From NCBI RefSeq assembly GCF_001748225.1, contig NZ_BDFE01000020.1, positions 256,138 through 320,137 of the forward strand: DNA of 64,000 bases. The letters run 5' to 3'. Below the pieces are notes generated by a model, which was not told the DNA's origin, did not search any database, and was given only the letters and a program-made list of their open reading frames with translations. Numbering within the stretch: the stretch's first letter is position 1; the number at the start of each line of letters is the position of its first letter. Source of the DNA: Desulfoplanes formicivorans (GTDB taxonomy: Bacteria > Desulfobacterota > Desulfovibrionia > Desulfovibrionales > Desulfomicrobiaceae). Shown piece by piece: positions 25,259 to 34,877 of the stretch. The translations under genes and the position numbers were made by a program.

Positions 25259-26980
25259 ATGCCGGAGCACGCCCAATCCCTTATGTCTTTTATGAATACA
25301 TCCGAATCCCTGCTTGTCCATTTGAGAAGGGCCGAGCATCTCAAGACGAGTGTTCTGTCTTGCCCGTTCATTGACTTGAGTTCCCGTCAGCTGTGCGATC
25401 TTGAACTTTTGCTCAACCGGGCCTTTTATCCTCTTGAAGGGTATTTGTGCCAGGAGGATTACGAGTCCGTTCTTGCCAACATGCGTCTGGCAGACGGCAT
25501 GCTCTGGCCCATGCCCGTGACCCTGGATGTTCCCCGTTGTCTGGCCGAACGATGCGAGCCCGGGACCGTTGTCGGACTTCGTGATCAGGAGGGGTTTCTC
25601 CTGGCCATCCTCCACGTGGAGTCCGTGTGGCGTCCGGACAAGCGCCAGGAGGCCTTGCAGGTTTTCGGAACGGATGATCCTGCCAAACATCCGGCCGTGC
25701 GCTACCTCTACGACCGTGTGGACGAATGGTACCTGGGAGGCAGGGTTGAAGGTCTGCATCTGCCCATGCATTATGATTTTCCGTCCCTCTGGATGACACC
25801 GTCCATGGCCCACCAGCAGTTTGCCCAGAGAGGGTGGCGGCGGGTTGTGGGATTTCAGGCCGATACCTGCCTGCATTGTGCCCACAAGGAAATGATCCTT
25901 CGGGCCTCGCGCGAAGTGGGCGCCAGCATTTTCCTGCATCCCCTGGTTGGCGGTTTTCAGACCGGAAAACTCGACCCCATCACCCAGGTGCGTTGTTATC
26001 AGGCCTTTGCTGCCAGGTTTCCCGACAACATGATTGCTCTGGGCATCCTGCCTCTTGCCGCACGCTGGGCCGGTCCCCGGGAAGCATTGTGGCGGGCCCT
26101 CATCCACAAGAATTATGGATGCAGCCATGTCATGCTCTCGGACTGCATGGCCGATCCTGGGGCTGATGGAGACCAGGCCTTGTATCCCCGATGGGCGGGA
26201 TACGATCTGGTAGCCCGTCATCACGAGGAGATCGGTATCCAGCCGGTACGTCTCAAACCCATGGTTTACGTGGAAAACAGGGCCCAGTACATTCCTGCCG
26301 ATGAGGTCCGGGAAGACATGGACATCAGGGAAATTTCCTCCCAGGAGCTGCAGCGTCGTCTGGAATGGGGTCTGGATGTGCCTGAATGGTTTTCGTTTCC
26401 CGAAGTGGTCCAGGAACTCAGATACGCGTTTCCACCGCGTCACAAGCAGGGATTCACGATTTTCCTGACCGGATTTTCCGGTGCGGGCAAATCCACCCTG
26501 GCCAAGGTGCTTCGCAAAAAATTTCTGGAGATGCGGGATCGTCCGGTCACCCTGCTTGACGGGGACATTGTCAGACGAAATCTTTCCAGTGAGCTTGATT
26601 TTTCCCGGGAACACAGGGAGATCAATGTTCGGCGTATCGGATTTGTGGCTTCGGAGATTACCAAAAACGGGGGCATTGCCATCTGCGCACCCATCGCACC
26701 CTTTGAAGACTCCCGCCAATACAACCGGGAACTGATTTCCCGATATGGGGGATATATTGAGGTGTATTTGAGCACCCCCCTTGAGGTGTGCGAAAGCAGG
26801 GATCGCAAGGGGCTGTATGCCAAGGCCCGCAAGGGCATGATCACGGGGGTCACGGGTATTGATGATCCCTACCAGCCGCCCGTTGATCCCGAACTTACCG
26901 TTGATACGAGCGCGGTCTCGCCGGCAGAAGGGGCCCAGATGGTCCTGCTTTTCCTCGAGGAACAGGGATACATCAAATAG
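25259..26980 (+). CDS. Fusion of a degenerate ATP-sulfurylase domain and an intact APS kinase
   Basis: 573 residues. The first 390 follow ATP sulfurylase (Sat) from end to end, including HALIRKNYGC-type segment RALIHKNYGC. The active-site motif QTRNPxHxxH is GFQADTCLHCAH here (Q200, with R and N replaced and the two His kept), and GRDHAG is SDCMAD (295-299). From about 396 the APS kinase domain has P-loop GFSGAGKST, LLDGDIVRR, the segment INVRRIGFVASEITKNGG and GVTGIDDPYQPP, so it should still make PAPS from APS and ATP. Sulfurylase activity is doubtful on these substitutions. AGGAGG lies 11 bases before the ATG. A dedicated sulfate-reduction sulfurylase would be encoded elsewhere. Confidence 0.9.
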   Translation: MPEHAQSLMSFMNTSESLLVHLRRAEHLKTSVLSCPFIDLSSRQLCDLELLLNRAFYPLEGYLCQEDYESVLANMRLADGMLWPMPVTLDVPRCLAERCEPGTVVGLRDQEGFLLAILHVESVWRPDKRQEALQVFGTDDPAKHPAVRYLYDRVDEWYLGGRVEGLHLPMHYDFPSLWMTPSMAHQQFAQRGWRRVVGFQADTCLHCAHKEMILRASREVGASIFLHPLVGGFQTGKLDPITQVRCYQAFAARFPDNMIALGILPLAARWAGPREALWRALIHKNYGCSHVMLSDCMADPGADGDQALYPRWAGYDLVARHHEEIGIQPVRLKPMVYVENRAQYIPADEVREDMDIREISSQELQRRLEWGLDVPEWFSFPEVVQELRYAFPPRHKQGFTIFLTGFSGAGKSTLAKVLRKKFLEMRDRPVTLLDGDIVRRNLSSELDFSREHREINVRRIGFVASEITKNGGIAICAPIAPFEDSRQYNRELISRYGGYIEVYLSTPLEVCESRDRKGLYAKARKGMITGVTGIDDPYQPPVDPELTVDTSAVSPAEGAQMVLLFLEEQGYIK

Positions 26981-27460
26981 ACTTGCTCGTGGCGTGAAGT
27001 TTGCGGAAGACGAATCAGACATGCCGGATGACCAGGCGTGATCACGGGCCTGGTTTTCCCCTTTCCCGACGGCCCGTTCCTGGCTCCTGAAGCCCTGTGC
27101 GCATTTTTCCCGCGCAGATGATGATTTCCCTCACCTTGCATGTCCACATACCCTTTGCTATCCACCCCTTCGTCAAGAACACTATCCGCAGTGTTGTTCT
27201 TTGGAGGACGAAGGGGGAGGCACGCATGCCGTGTCTGCCTTGATGTCCGAATCCGGTTTGTGTGTGTCGACATGGCTATTGACTATCGTCCGTGCCGGCT
27301 TACAAGTACGGGGTGTTTGCCGAGCCGAGTAGCGGGGGGGCTGCTGTGTGCATGTTCCCTGTTGTTCGCTGTTTGCATGTCAGGTGTATCCGGTTTGCCG
27401 GGTACATTGTGATCAGGGGATGCGCTGATCGACCGGCCGTTTGCAACCAAGGAGAATGCC
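26981..27460. other. Intergenic region with a weak terminator
   Basis: No credible gene in 480 bases. CCAGGC at 27032-27037 pairs with GCCTGG at 27048-27053 followed by four T bases, a weak terminator for the Sat-like/APS kinase gene. The rest leads up to degQ. Confidence 0.5.
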
Positions 27461-28894
27461 ATGATGAAAAAAACCGCACTGCATCTTGTTCCCGTTTTCC
27501 TCATACTGCTTTTTCTGACCTCATCCAGCTGGGCCGCCTTGCCCGAGTTCACCCGGCTGGCCGAGGAAGCGGGCGAAGCGGTGGTGAATATCAGTACGGT
27601 CAAGACGGTCCAGCCCAAACAGGGCATTGAGAGATTCATGCCCAACCGACCCAAGCAGGGCACGCCGTTTGATGATTTTTTTGATCAGTTCGAGCGTTTT
27701 TTCGGAAAACAGTACCGGCAGCCCCGCAAGGAACGTTCCCTGGGATCGGGGTTCATCATCAGTTCCGACGGGTACATCGTGACCAACAACCATGTGGTTG
27801 ATGGCGCTGACGAAATCAAGATTCGGCTTCGGGAAAACGGCAAGCGGGAAAAATCCTATCTGGCCGATATCATCGGCACGGATTCGGAAACCGATCTGGC
27901 TCTTCTCAAAATCAACGCCAAGACCCGTCTCCCTCATCTTGCCTTTGGTGATTCCGACAAGCTCGAGGTTGGCGAGTGGGTTATGGCCATTGGCAACCCC
28001 TTTGGACTCGATCATACGGTAACCGCCGGGATCATCAGTGCCAAGGGGCGGGTCATTGGTGCCGGACCCTATGACAATTTTCTGCAAACGGACGCATCCA
28101 TCAATCCCGGCAACAGTGGCGGCCCGCTTTTGAACATGAAGGGCAAGGTCATCGGGATCAACACGGCCATTGTGGCTTCGGGGCAGGGCATCGGATTTGC
28201 CATTCCCAGCGCCATGGCCAAAGACATCATTGATCAGCTCAAGGAGTTCAAGAAGGTCAAGCGGGGGCTTCTGGGGGTCATGGTGCAGGCCATGGATGAC
28301 AATACCGCCCGCGCCCTTGGTCTCAAGGAGAACGTGGGAGCCCTGGTGGCCTCGACCACGCCCGGAGGGCCTGCCGATCGTGCCGGGGTCAAGGCCGGAG
28401 ACGTGATCCTGTCCGTCAATGGTGACCAGGTGGAAGACTATGGTGATCTGACCCGAAAAATCGGTCGGCTCATGCCCGGTGCCACGGTCAACCTGACCAT
28501 CTGGCGCAAGGGCAAGAAACTCCGTTTGACCACTTCCCTTGATGAACGGTCTGCCGAGGAACTGGCCAAACAGGGGCAGGGAAACAACGGAGAGCCCGGG
28601 CCGGGCGATCAGGTTCTGGGTATGACCCTGCGTGCGCCATCACAGGATGAATTGGAAATCCTCGGACTCAAGGATGTGCGGGGACTCCTGGTGGTGGACA
28701 TGAGCGGTGATTCCCCGGCAGGCGAAGCAGGGATTGCTCCCGGCGATCTCATCCTCGAGGCCAATCAGCATGCTGTCAACACGGTCTCTGATTTCAAAAG
28801 CATTGTCGAAAAGGCCAAAAAGAACGGGGTGGTTCTGCTTTTTCTGAAACGCAAAGGGCAGAATCTGTTTCGCACCATTCCCCTGGATGACTAG
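27461..28894 (+). CDS. degQ: Periplasmic DegQ/HtrA-family serine protease
   Basis: 477 residues. A periplasmic protease and chaperone for misfolded envelope proteins. The signal peptide (LVPVFLILLFLTSSSWA) ends near residue 26. The trypsin-like domain shows the triad: His in YIVTNNHVVDGA, Asp in DSETDLALLKIN, Ser in NPGNSGGPLLNMKG. Two PDZ domains follow (VGALVASTTPGGPADRAGVK and VRGLLVVDMSGDSPAGEAGI). AAGGAG lies seven bases before the ATG at 27461. It overlaps the ispE start by eight bases. DegP, DegQ and DegS cannot be told apart with certainty; two PDZ domains exclude DegS. Confidence 0.96.
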   Translation: MMKKTALHLVPVFLILLFLTSSSWAALPEFTRLAEEAGEAVVNISTVKTVQPKQGIERFMPNRPKQGTPFDDFFDQFERFFGKQYRQPRKERSLGSGFIISSDGYIVTNNHVVDGADEIKIRLRENGKREKSYLADIIGTDSETDLALLKINAKTRLPHLAFGDSDKLEVGEWVMAIGNPFGLDHTVTAGIISAKGRVIGAGPYDNFLQTDASINPGNSGGPLLNMKGKVIGINTAIVASGQGIGFAIPSAMAKDIIDQLKEFKKVKRGLLGVMVQAMDDNTARALGLKENVGALVASTTPGGPADRAGVKAGDVILSVNGDQVEDYGDLTRKIGRLMPGATVNLTIWRKGKKLRLTTSLDERSAEELAKQGQGNNGEPGPGDQVLGMTLRAPSQDELEILGLKDVRGLLVVDMSGDSPAGEAGIAPGDLILEANQHAVNTVSDFKSIVEKAKKNGVVLLFLKRKGQNLFRTIPLDD

Positions 28895-29795
28895 AGTAAT
28901 GTCCCTGGCCCGCGCTTTTGAGCACGCAACAAGCAGCCCGGTCGTTTTGCGGCCGGGCTGCAAGGTCAATGTGAACCTTGCCATCAAGGGGGTGCATCAG
29001 GACGGGTACCATGAGCTGGATTCCCTGTTCGTACCCATGTCATCGCCTTGCGATACCCTGACCATCACCCGCAATTCCAACCCGGGCCTGAAAATTGTCT
29101 GCTCGATTCCCGAGCTTGCAGGCACGGGAAACATCTTGCATGCGACCCATGCGGCGTGGTCCGGGCGTGTGGGCTATACACCCGGTCTTGTGCTTTATCT
29201 GGAAAAAAACATACCCATGGGAGGCGGTCTGGGCGGGGGAAGTTCGGACGCTGCCGCCTTGCTGCAATGGCTCAATCAGACGGCCGGAAAACACGGGCTT
29301 GGCCGTGAGGAGCTCGCGGGCCTGGCCCGCGAGCTCGGGGCCGATGTTCCCTTTTTCCTGGTCAACCACCCCTGTCGTGCCAGAGGTCGGGGGGACCGGC
29401 TTGAGCCGGTGGACATTGACCTTGCGGCCTACCATGGGTTGATCATCTGCCCACAGGTTCACGTTGCCACGGCCTGGGCCTACAAGGCCTGGGATGAAAG
29501 GTGGGCATCGGGTCATCGGGAAAAAAAATCTTCCCGAATCTTGACAATGTACAGCCGAGCCGATAGGAATCCTTCCTCTCGACGACATCTTGTTCTCTAC
29601 AACGATTTCGAGAGCGTTGTTTTTCCTGCTCATCCGTCATTATATCGTCTCAAGTTGGCGGTGATCGCCATGGGAGCGTGTGGTTGCGTGATGAGCGGTT
29701 CCGGAGCGAGCCTGGTGGCTTTCTTTCAAAGGGAACAGGATAGGGAAAGGGTATGCACGTATCTGCGTGCACGGTCCGTTTCCGTTTTTACATGA
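28887..29795 (+). CDS. ispE: 4-diphosphocytidyl-2-C-methyl-D-erythritol kinase
   Basis: 302 residues. It phosphorylates CDP-methylerythritol in the non-mevalonate isoprenoid pathway. It is a GHMP kinase with the ATP loop [19 protein letters not shown], an early [10 protein letters not shown] with the conserved Lys and Asn, and the late [12 protein letters not shown] glycine loop. The ATG at 28887 lies within the end of degQ; an ATG at 28899 is the alternative. The stop is three bases before tRNA-Gln. Confidence 0.95.
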   Translation: MTRVMSLARAFEHATSSPVVLRPGCKVNVNLAIKGVHQDGYHELDSLFVPMSSPCDTLTITRNSNPGLKIVCSIPELAGTGNILHATHAAWSGRVGYTPGLVLYLEKNIPMGGGLGGGSSDAAALLQWLNQTAGKHGLGREELAGLARELGADVPFFLVNHPCRARGRGDRLEPVDIDLAAYHGLIICPQVHVATAWAYKAWDERWASGHREKKSSRILTMYSRADRNPSSRRHLVLYNDFESVVFPAHPSLYRLKLAVIAMGACGCVMSGSGASLVAFFQREQDRERVCTYLRARSVSVFT

Positions 29796-29798
29796 TGC

Positions 29799-29874
29799 TG
29801 GGGCGTCGCCAAGCTGGCAAGGCAACGGGTTTTGGTCTCGTCATTCGGAGGTTCGAATCCTTCCGCCCCAGCCA
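29799..29874 (+). tRNA. tRNA-Gln (anticodon TTG)
   Basis: 76 bases with encoded CCA. Acceptor TGGGGCG pairs with CGCCCCA, the anticodon stem ACGGG pairs with CTCGT around the loop TTTTGGT giving TTG at 29832-29834, and the T arm contains GTTCGAATC. It starts three bases after the ispE stop and 22 bases before prs, so it is processed from an mRNA-tRNA transcript. Confidence 0.97.
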
Positions 29875-29896
29875 ATTTTTTTTGAGGAATCAAGTT

Positions 29897-30844
29897 ATGC
29901 CGCGACATGGTGACTTGCGGATTGTTACGGGAAATGCCAATCCGCGTCTGGCCGAAGCCATATGTGAACATCTCGGGGACCGGTTGACCCCGACTCTGGT
30001 CGGTACTTTCAGCGACGGTGAAACCCGGGTGGAAATAGGCGACAATGTTCGCGGCGATGATGTCTTCGTCGTTCAGTCCATTTGCGCGCCGGTGAATGAC
30101 AGCCTCATGGAGCTTTGTCTGATGCTTGATGCCCTGAAGCGGGCCAGTGCGGGCAGGGTGACGGCTGTTGTTCCCTATTTCGGGTATGCCCGTCAGGACA
30201 GAAAAGTGGGGCCGAGGGTTCCCATCAGTGCCAAGGTGGTTGCGGATTTTCTGTCCGCAGGAGGTGTTGATCGGGTTCTGACCATTGATCTCCACTCGGG
30301 TCAGATTCAGGGATTTTTTGATATCCCGGTCGACAATCTGTATGCTGCCGAAGTGCTTCTTGATTATATTCGTACCCTGGGTCAGAATCTTGTTGTGGTT
30401 TCGCCGGATGCCGGCGGGACCGAACGGGCCAGGGCCTATGCCAAGCGTCTCGGTGCCGGTCTGGCCATCATTGACAAGCGGCGTGAAGGGCCCAACAAGG
30501 CCCAGGCCATGCAGGTCATTGGCGATGTCAAGGACAAGGTGGCCATGGTTCTTGATGACATGATCGATACGGCCGGAACCATGGTCGAGGCCGGCAAGAT
30601 CTTGATGGAAAACGGTGCCAAGAAGGTTGTTGCATGCACCACGCATCCCGTTCTTTCGGGCCCGGCCATCAAGCGTCTTGAAAAATCACCCTTTTCCGAG
30701 ATCATTGTCACTGACACCATTCCGCTTCGGCCCGAGGCCCAGGCGTGCGGCAAGTTCAAGGTGATTTCCGTTGGCTCCCTGCTGGGGAAGGCCATTCACA
30801 ATATTCATTCCGAATCGTCTGTAAGCGTCCTTTTTCGGGGCTAG
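29897..30844 (+). CDS. prs: Ribose-phosphate pyrophosphokinase
   Basis: 315 residues. It makes PRPP from ribose 5-phosphate and ATP for nucleotide, His and Trp synthesis. [31 protein letters not shown] (ATP loop) and [11 protein letters not shown] (metal His) are canonical, as are the catalytic flexible loop region [12 protein letters not shown] and the PRPP loop [16 protein letters not shown]. The ATG at 29897 has GAGG ahead. It is followed by rplY after a 24-base gap. Confidence 0.98.
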   Translation: MPRHGDLRIVTGNANPRLAEAICEHLGDRLTPTLVGTFSDGETRVEIGDNVRGDDVFVVQSICAPVNDSLMELCLMLDALKRASAGRVTAVVPYFGYARQDRKVGPRVPISAKVVADFLSAGGVDRVLTIDLHSGQIQGFFDIPVDNLYAAEVLLDYIRTLGQNLVVVSPDAGGTERARAYAKRLGAGLAIIDKRREGPNKAQAMQVIGDVKDKVAMVLDDMIDTAGTMVEAGKILMENGAKKVVACTTHPVLSGPAIKRLEKSPFSEIIVTDTIPLRPEAQACGKFKVISVGSLLGKAIHNIHSESSVSVLFRG

Positions 30845-30868
30845 GACGTGTTTGAAGGAGAAAACGAT

Positions 30869-31492
30869 ATGTCTGAGTTGTTGAAGCTTGAAGTAGAAGG
30901 ACGCACAGAGACCGGCAAGGGTCCCAACCGTCGTCTTCGCGAGACCGGCATGGTTCCCGGAGTATACTATGATGCCAAGGGGCACAACATTCCGGTCAAG
31001 GTCGATTTTGTGGCTTTGTCCAAAGTGGTTTCTGCCGTGGGGTATGCCAAGGTTTTCGAACTCGAAATCGACCGGGACGGCAAAAGCGAAACCATGCCCT
31101 GCCTGATCAAGGACATTCACCATCATCCCCTGAAGCCCATTTATAATCATGTGGACTTTTTTGGTGTCGATCTGCACAAGAAGGTTGTGGTATCCATTCC
31201 CGTGCGTGTTGAAGGGAAGGCCGTGGGTGTGACGCGTGGCGGCCGCCTGGGCATTTTCCGTGAAACCGTTGAAGTTGAATGTCTCCCCAAGGATATTCCC
31301 GATTCTCTGACTCTTGATGTGACGGATCTTGATCTGGGCCACAGCATCCTCATCGCCGACGTTGAGTTTGGTGAAGGCGTCAGTGCCGTGTATGAAGACA
31401 ATTACGCTGTTGTGGGTGTTGTTGCTCCTCGCGCTGTTGAAGAAAAAGACGAGGACGAAGAAGAGGTAGCGGAAGTGGCGCCCGAAGAATAG
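30869..31492 (+). CDS. rplY: 50S ribosomal protein L25 (general stress protein Ctc type)
   Basis: 207 residues, the long Ctc form with an added C-terminal domain. It binds 5S rRNA. The N-terminal EGRTETGKGPNRRLRETGMV with PGVYY and the histidine-rich IKDIHHHPLKPIYNHVDFF are diagnostic; the last 20 residues are acidic (EEKDEDEEEVAEVAPEE). ATG at 30869 has AAGGAG at a good distance, which fixes the start over a GTG at 30848. A terminator follows. Confidence 0.97.
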   Translation: MSELLKLEVEGRTETGKGPNRRLRETGMVPGVYYDAKGHNIPVKVDFVALSKVVSAVGYAKVFELEIDRDGKSETMPCLIKDIHHHPLKPIYNHVDFFGVDLHKKVVVSIPVRVEGKAVGVTRGGRLGIFRETVEVECLPKDIPDSLTLDVTDLDLGHSILIADVEFGEGVSAVYEDNYAVVGVVAPRAVEEKDEDEEEVAEVAPEE

Positions 31493-31556
31493 CAGGACGT
31501 TGTTCTTCCTACGCACATGTTCTGTTTTGCCACTCCCACGTAGTTTTGAGCATTCC

Positions 31557-31589
31557 AAGAGGCCTCCTTTCAGAGGCCTCTTGTTTTTT
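31557..31589 (+). terminator. Intrinsic terminator after rplY
   Basis: AAGAGGCCT (31557-31565) pairs with AGGCCTCTT (31574-31582) and is followed by G and six T bases. It stands between rplY and pth. Confidence 0.92.
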
Positions 31590-31621
31590 ATCTTTCCGCA
31601 GACGCAACCCCCGAGAATGTC

Positions 31622-32206
31622 ATGCCTCATGCTGGTCTCATTGTCGGCCTGGGTAATCCAGGCCAACAATACGACAAAACCCGCCATAACTTCGGTTTCA
31701 TGGTTGTTGATCGCATTGTCGCCCATGAACCCGAGTGCAGGCTCCTGTCCTCGAAGTCTGAAAAGGATTTTCTCCTCTGGGAATGGAAGCCCCGTGGTCT
31801 GGACCCCTGGCTCCTGCTCAAGCCGCTGACCTTCATGAATCTGAGCGGACGGGCCGTTCACAAGGTGCTTGCCTATCGCAAGGTCGATCCGGGCCATCTT
31901 CTTGTCATTCACGATGAACTTGATCTTCCCCTGGGCCGGATTCGGTTCAAGAAAGGGGGAGGGCTGGCCGGTCACAATGGACTGCGCTCCATTGCGTCCA
32001 TGTTGGCAACGCGCGACTTTCATCGATTGCGCATGGGCATTGATCGTCCCCAGGCAGGTCGTGATGTGACATCGTATGTGCTGGGTCGGTTCTCTCCCCA
32101 GGAGCGTCCTGTGGCGGAGCAGGCTCTTGGGCTCGCTTGCGAAGGGGTTTCCATCTATTGTCGTGACGGTATCGACCAGGCCATGCAGGTGGTGCATGGG
32201 CGATGA
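31622..32206 (+). CDS. pth: Peptidyl-tRNA hydrolase
   Basis: 194 residues. It recycles peptidyl-tRNA dropped from ribosomes. Signature GLGNPGQQYDKTRHNFGF contains the conserved Asn and catalytic His, KPLTFMNLSGRAV and HDELDLPLGRIRFKKGGG carry the substrate-binding Asn and catalytic Asp, and GHNGLRSI is conserved. The rplY-pth order is widespread. The ribosome site is weak, but the start fits the family. Confidence 0.97.
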   Translation: MPHAGLIVGLGNPGQQYDKTRHNFGFMVVDRIVAHEPECRLLSSKSEKDFLLWEWKPRGLDPWLLLKPLTFMNLSGRAVHKVLAYRKVDPGHLLVIHDELDLPLGRIRFKKGGGLAGHNGLRSIASMLATRDFHRLRMGIDRPQAGRDVTSYVLGRFSPQERPVAEQALGLACEGVSIYCRDGIDQAMQVVHGR

Positions 32207-32516
32207 ACTTGCCTAAATCACCTTTTCGAGCATGGACTATTCTCGGTTTTTAACGTACAACCACAAGCGAAGTGGCGATGAACCGAAACGGCCACGAGCA
32301 TGTTGCAATATGATTTGACACGGATCACCCGTTTGCCGTGAGGGTGGGGATTTCCATGGCGGTATGATGGCAAGCATCATGAAATTGTCGCCGCAGTTTT
32401 TTCAGTATCGTCCATAATTCGGCCGTTGCCTGTTGTGCAAGTGGCCTGTAGTTCAGCGCTTGTTCATCATTGTCATGCAATGGTGAGCATTGTCCTATCG
32501 AACCGGAGGAAATGTC
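32207..32516. other. Leader region upstream of carD
   Basis: About 310 bases with no gene. A TTGACA occurs at about 32314 without a good -10 partner. The region ends in the GGAGG that fixes the carD start. Confidence 0.4.
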
Positions 32517-33053
32517 GTGTTTTCTGTCGACGAACTCGTAGTCTATCCCGCGCAGGGAGTGGGAAAGGTGGAACGCATTGAAACCCAAGAGATTGGTGGT
32601 GCTTCCACGGAACTTTATATTGTCCGCATTCTGAGCAACAACGTCACCCTCATGGTTCCCGTGAGCAATGCCGTTAACGTGGGCCTTCGTGCCGTCTATA
32701 CCCCCGAAGAGGCCAACGGGATTCTGGCCTATCTTGATGATCGTTCCGATTTTACGGGCTATTCGGGGCAGAACTGGAACCGGAGATACCGGGAATATTC
32801 GGAGAAGCTCAAGAGCAGTGATCTCAAGGATGTTGCCTATGTGCTCAAAGAGCTCATTCTCATTGGCAAGGACAAGGACCTGTCCTTTGGCGAACGCCGT
32901 CTTCTGGAGCAAGCCATGGGACTCATCTCGCTTGAATTGTCATTTGCCCTTGACAAAGACCAAAATGACGTAAAAAAGGAAATCGAAGCCCTTTTTGCCG
33001 ATGTTTTGCAGAAAAAGGATGGAGAATCCGACGAGGATGAAGGCGACTCGTAG
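32517..33053 (+). CDS. CarD/CdnL-family transcription regulator
   Basis: 178 residues. CarD-like proteins bind the RNA polymerase beta subunit through a Tudor-like N-terminal domain and stabilise open complexes, often at rRNA promoters. The opening FSVDELVVYPAQGVGKVERI and the IVRILSNNVTLMVPVSNA segment are typical, and the helical C-terminal half (WNRRYREYSEKLKSSDLKDV, then LSFGERRLLEQAM) matches the DNA-contact domain. The start is a GTG at 32517 with GGAGG seven bases ahead. The last residues are acidic. It lies upstream of rho after a long gap. Confidence 0.93.
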   Translation: MFSVDELVVYPAQGVGKVERIETQEIGGASTELYIVRILSNNVTLMVPVSNAVNVGLRAVYTPEEANGILAYLDDRSDFTGYSGQNWNRRYREYSEKLKSSDLKDVAYVLKELILIGKDKDLSFGERRLLEQAMGLISLELSFALDKDQNDVKKEIEALFADVLQKKDGESDEDEGDS

Positions 33054-33574
33054 TGGAAAGCCCTTAAGTCCTTAGAGATGTCCTCATCAATGTGAAGTCC
33101 CTTCTCTCTTCTTTGCCACGCATCATCCCTCTCATCCATCAGGGTAAATCAGCGTATCCACACTCCTTTTCTTTGTTGAAGTACATAAAGAGATCTACTG
33201 TGGACAATAATGACATGCGGTCTTTATTGTCCATGGTAGCCATGCATGTGTCCTGCATATATCAGTCCTCTGCTATTTGAATGAAGTGATCACAACAAAT
33301 CCGAATCAGGAAATTTCCGTTTCATTGCAAAAACAGTTTCTTTTCTGCGTTTGCATGTAATGTGGCAGGCGTGTCATTTTCATGGGCACAGGCCAGGTGA
33401 CAGATTGGTTGTGTTCGGAATCGGGCAGGTCGGTTGCCAATGCTTGTTCAGGAGGTTGCTGTTCTTGCTGGTGCTGTTCGTTGAGTGACTTGGCTGTGTT
33501 TTTCTCGTTAACAATCATATCCTAGCTGTGTTGGTGGGAGCATCTGACTCTTCTTTTCTTCTGGAGTATTCTGT
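33054..33574. other. Intergenic region before rho
   Basis: About 520 bases without a credible gene on either strand. It likely carries the rho leader, which in many bacteria is autoregulated by Rho; I see no specific element. Confidence 0.4.
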
Positions 33575-34822
33575 ATGAATTTATCTGAATTGAAAACCAA
33601 GACCATGGCCGAACTCATGGAACTGGCCGGCCAGTACAAGATCGAAAACCCAAGCGGGATGCGCAAGCAGGAGCTCATTTTTGCCCTGTTGCAGGGGTGC
33701 GCCTCCCAAAACCGGGCCATCTCCGGCGAAGGTGTCCTGGAAATCCTGCCTGATGGTTTTGGTTTTCTCCGTTCGCCCATGTACAGCTACATGCCCGGGC
33801 CTGACGATATTTATGTTTCACCGTCCCAGATCAGAAGATTTGGCCTGCGTACAGGCGATGTGATCGTCGGTCAGATTCGTCCTCCCAAGGAAGGAGAACG
33901 CTATTTTGCGCTCCTTCGGGTCAAGAGTATCGGTTTCGAGAATCCGGATCTTTCCAAACGGGTGGTTCTTTTTGACAACCTGACTCCGATCTATCCGGAC
34001 GAACGATTCAAGATGGAAAACGGCAAGGAAAACTATTCCGCCCGCATTGTTGATCTTCTGGCCCCCATCGGCAAGGGGCAGCGCGGCCTCATCGTGGCCC
34101 CGCCCAGGACAGGAAAAACCATGCTCATGCAGTCCATTGCCAATTCCATCAATGCCAACCATCCCGACGCCTTCCTGATTGTCCTGCTCATTGACGAGCG
34201 ACCCGAGGAAGTCACGGACATGGAGCGCACGGTCAAGGCCGAGGTTGTCAGCTCGACCTTTGATGAACCTCCCCAGCGCCATGTGCAGGTGGCCGAGATG
34301 GTCTTGGAAAAGGCCAAACGCCTTGTGGAACGCAAGATGGATGTGGTCATTCTGCTTGACAGCATCACCCGCCTTGGCCGGGCCTATAATGCGGTCAGCC
34401 CGTCGTCGGGCAGGGTCCTTTCCGGAGGGCTTGATTCCAACGCCCTGCAACGGCCCAAGCGTTTTTTCGGGGCAGCACGCAATATCGAAGAGGGGGGCAG
34501 CCTGACCATCATTGCCACGGCCCTCATTGATACCGGCTCGCGCATGGACGAGGTCATCTTCGAGGAGTTCAAGGGAACGGGCAACATGGAAATCTATCTT
34601 GATCGCCATCTTTCCGACAAGCGGATCTATCCAGCCATTGACATCCACCGTTCCGGAACCCGCAAGGAAAATCTGCTTCTCCCGCCGGATGTTCTCAATC
34701 GGGTATGGATATTGCGCAAGGTTCTTTCTCCCATGAATTGCGTGGACAGTATGGAATTCCTTCTGGACAAGATGCGTGGGACCAAGAACAACAACGATTT
34801 TCTGGACATCATGAACAAGTGA
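33575..34822 (+). CDS. rho: Transcription termination factor Rho
   Basis: 415 residues. A hexameric RNA helicase that ends transcription. The N-terminal helical domain ([20 protein letters not shown]), the cold-shock-like RNA-binding domain with GFGFLRSP, Walker [17 protein letters not shown], Walker [17 protein letters not shown] and the Q/R-loop region ([14 protein letters not shown]) are all complete. Start ATG at 33575 with a weak GGAG. Standard length and no insertions. Confidence 0.98.
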   Translation: MNLSELKTKTMAELMELAGQYKIENPSGMRKQELIFALLQGCASQNRAISGEGVLEILPDGFGFLRSPMYSYMPGPDDIYVSPSQIRRFGLRTGDVIVGQIRPPKEGERYFALLRVKSIGFENPDLSKRVVLFDNLTPIYPDERFKMENGKENYSARIVDLLAPIGKGQRGLIVAPPRTGKTMLMQSIANSINANHPDAFLIVLLIDERPEEVTDMERTVKAEVVSSTFDEPPQRHVQVAEMVLEKAKRLVERKMDVVILLDSITRLGRAYNAVSPSSGRVLSGGLDSNALQRPKRFFGAARNIEEGGSLTIIATALIDTGSRMDEVIFEEFKGTGNMEIYLDRHLSDKRIYPAIDIHRSGTRKENLLLPPDVLNRVWILRKVLSPMNCVDSMEFLLDKMRGTKNNNDFLDIMNK

Positions 34823-34877
34823 TATCCCTGACCCCTGTTTGCGACCGTGCACGGGGCATGATAGCAAGGAGGCAAGG

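Noticed and set aside
25064-27022. Long open frame (over 600 codons) on the minus strand
   Set aside because: It is antisense to the EAL end and the Sat-like/APS kinase gene, whose protein matches known families in detail. High G+C makes such antisense frames common. The same applies to 3551-4540, 17022-18557, 30686-32197, 35817-37466 and 39257-40597.
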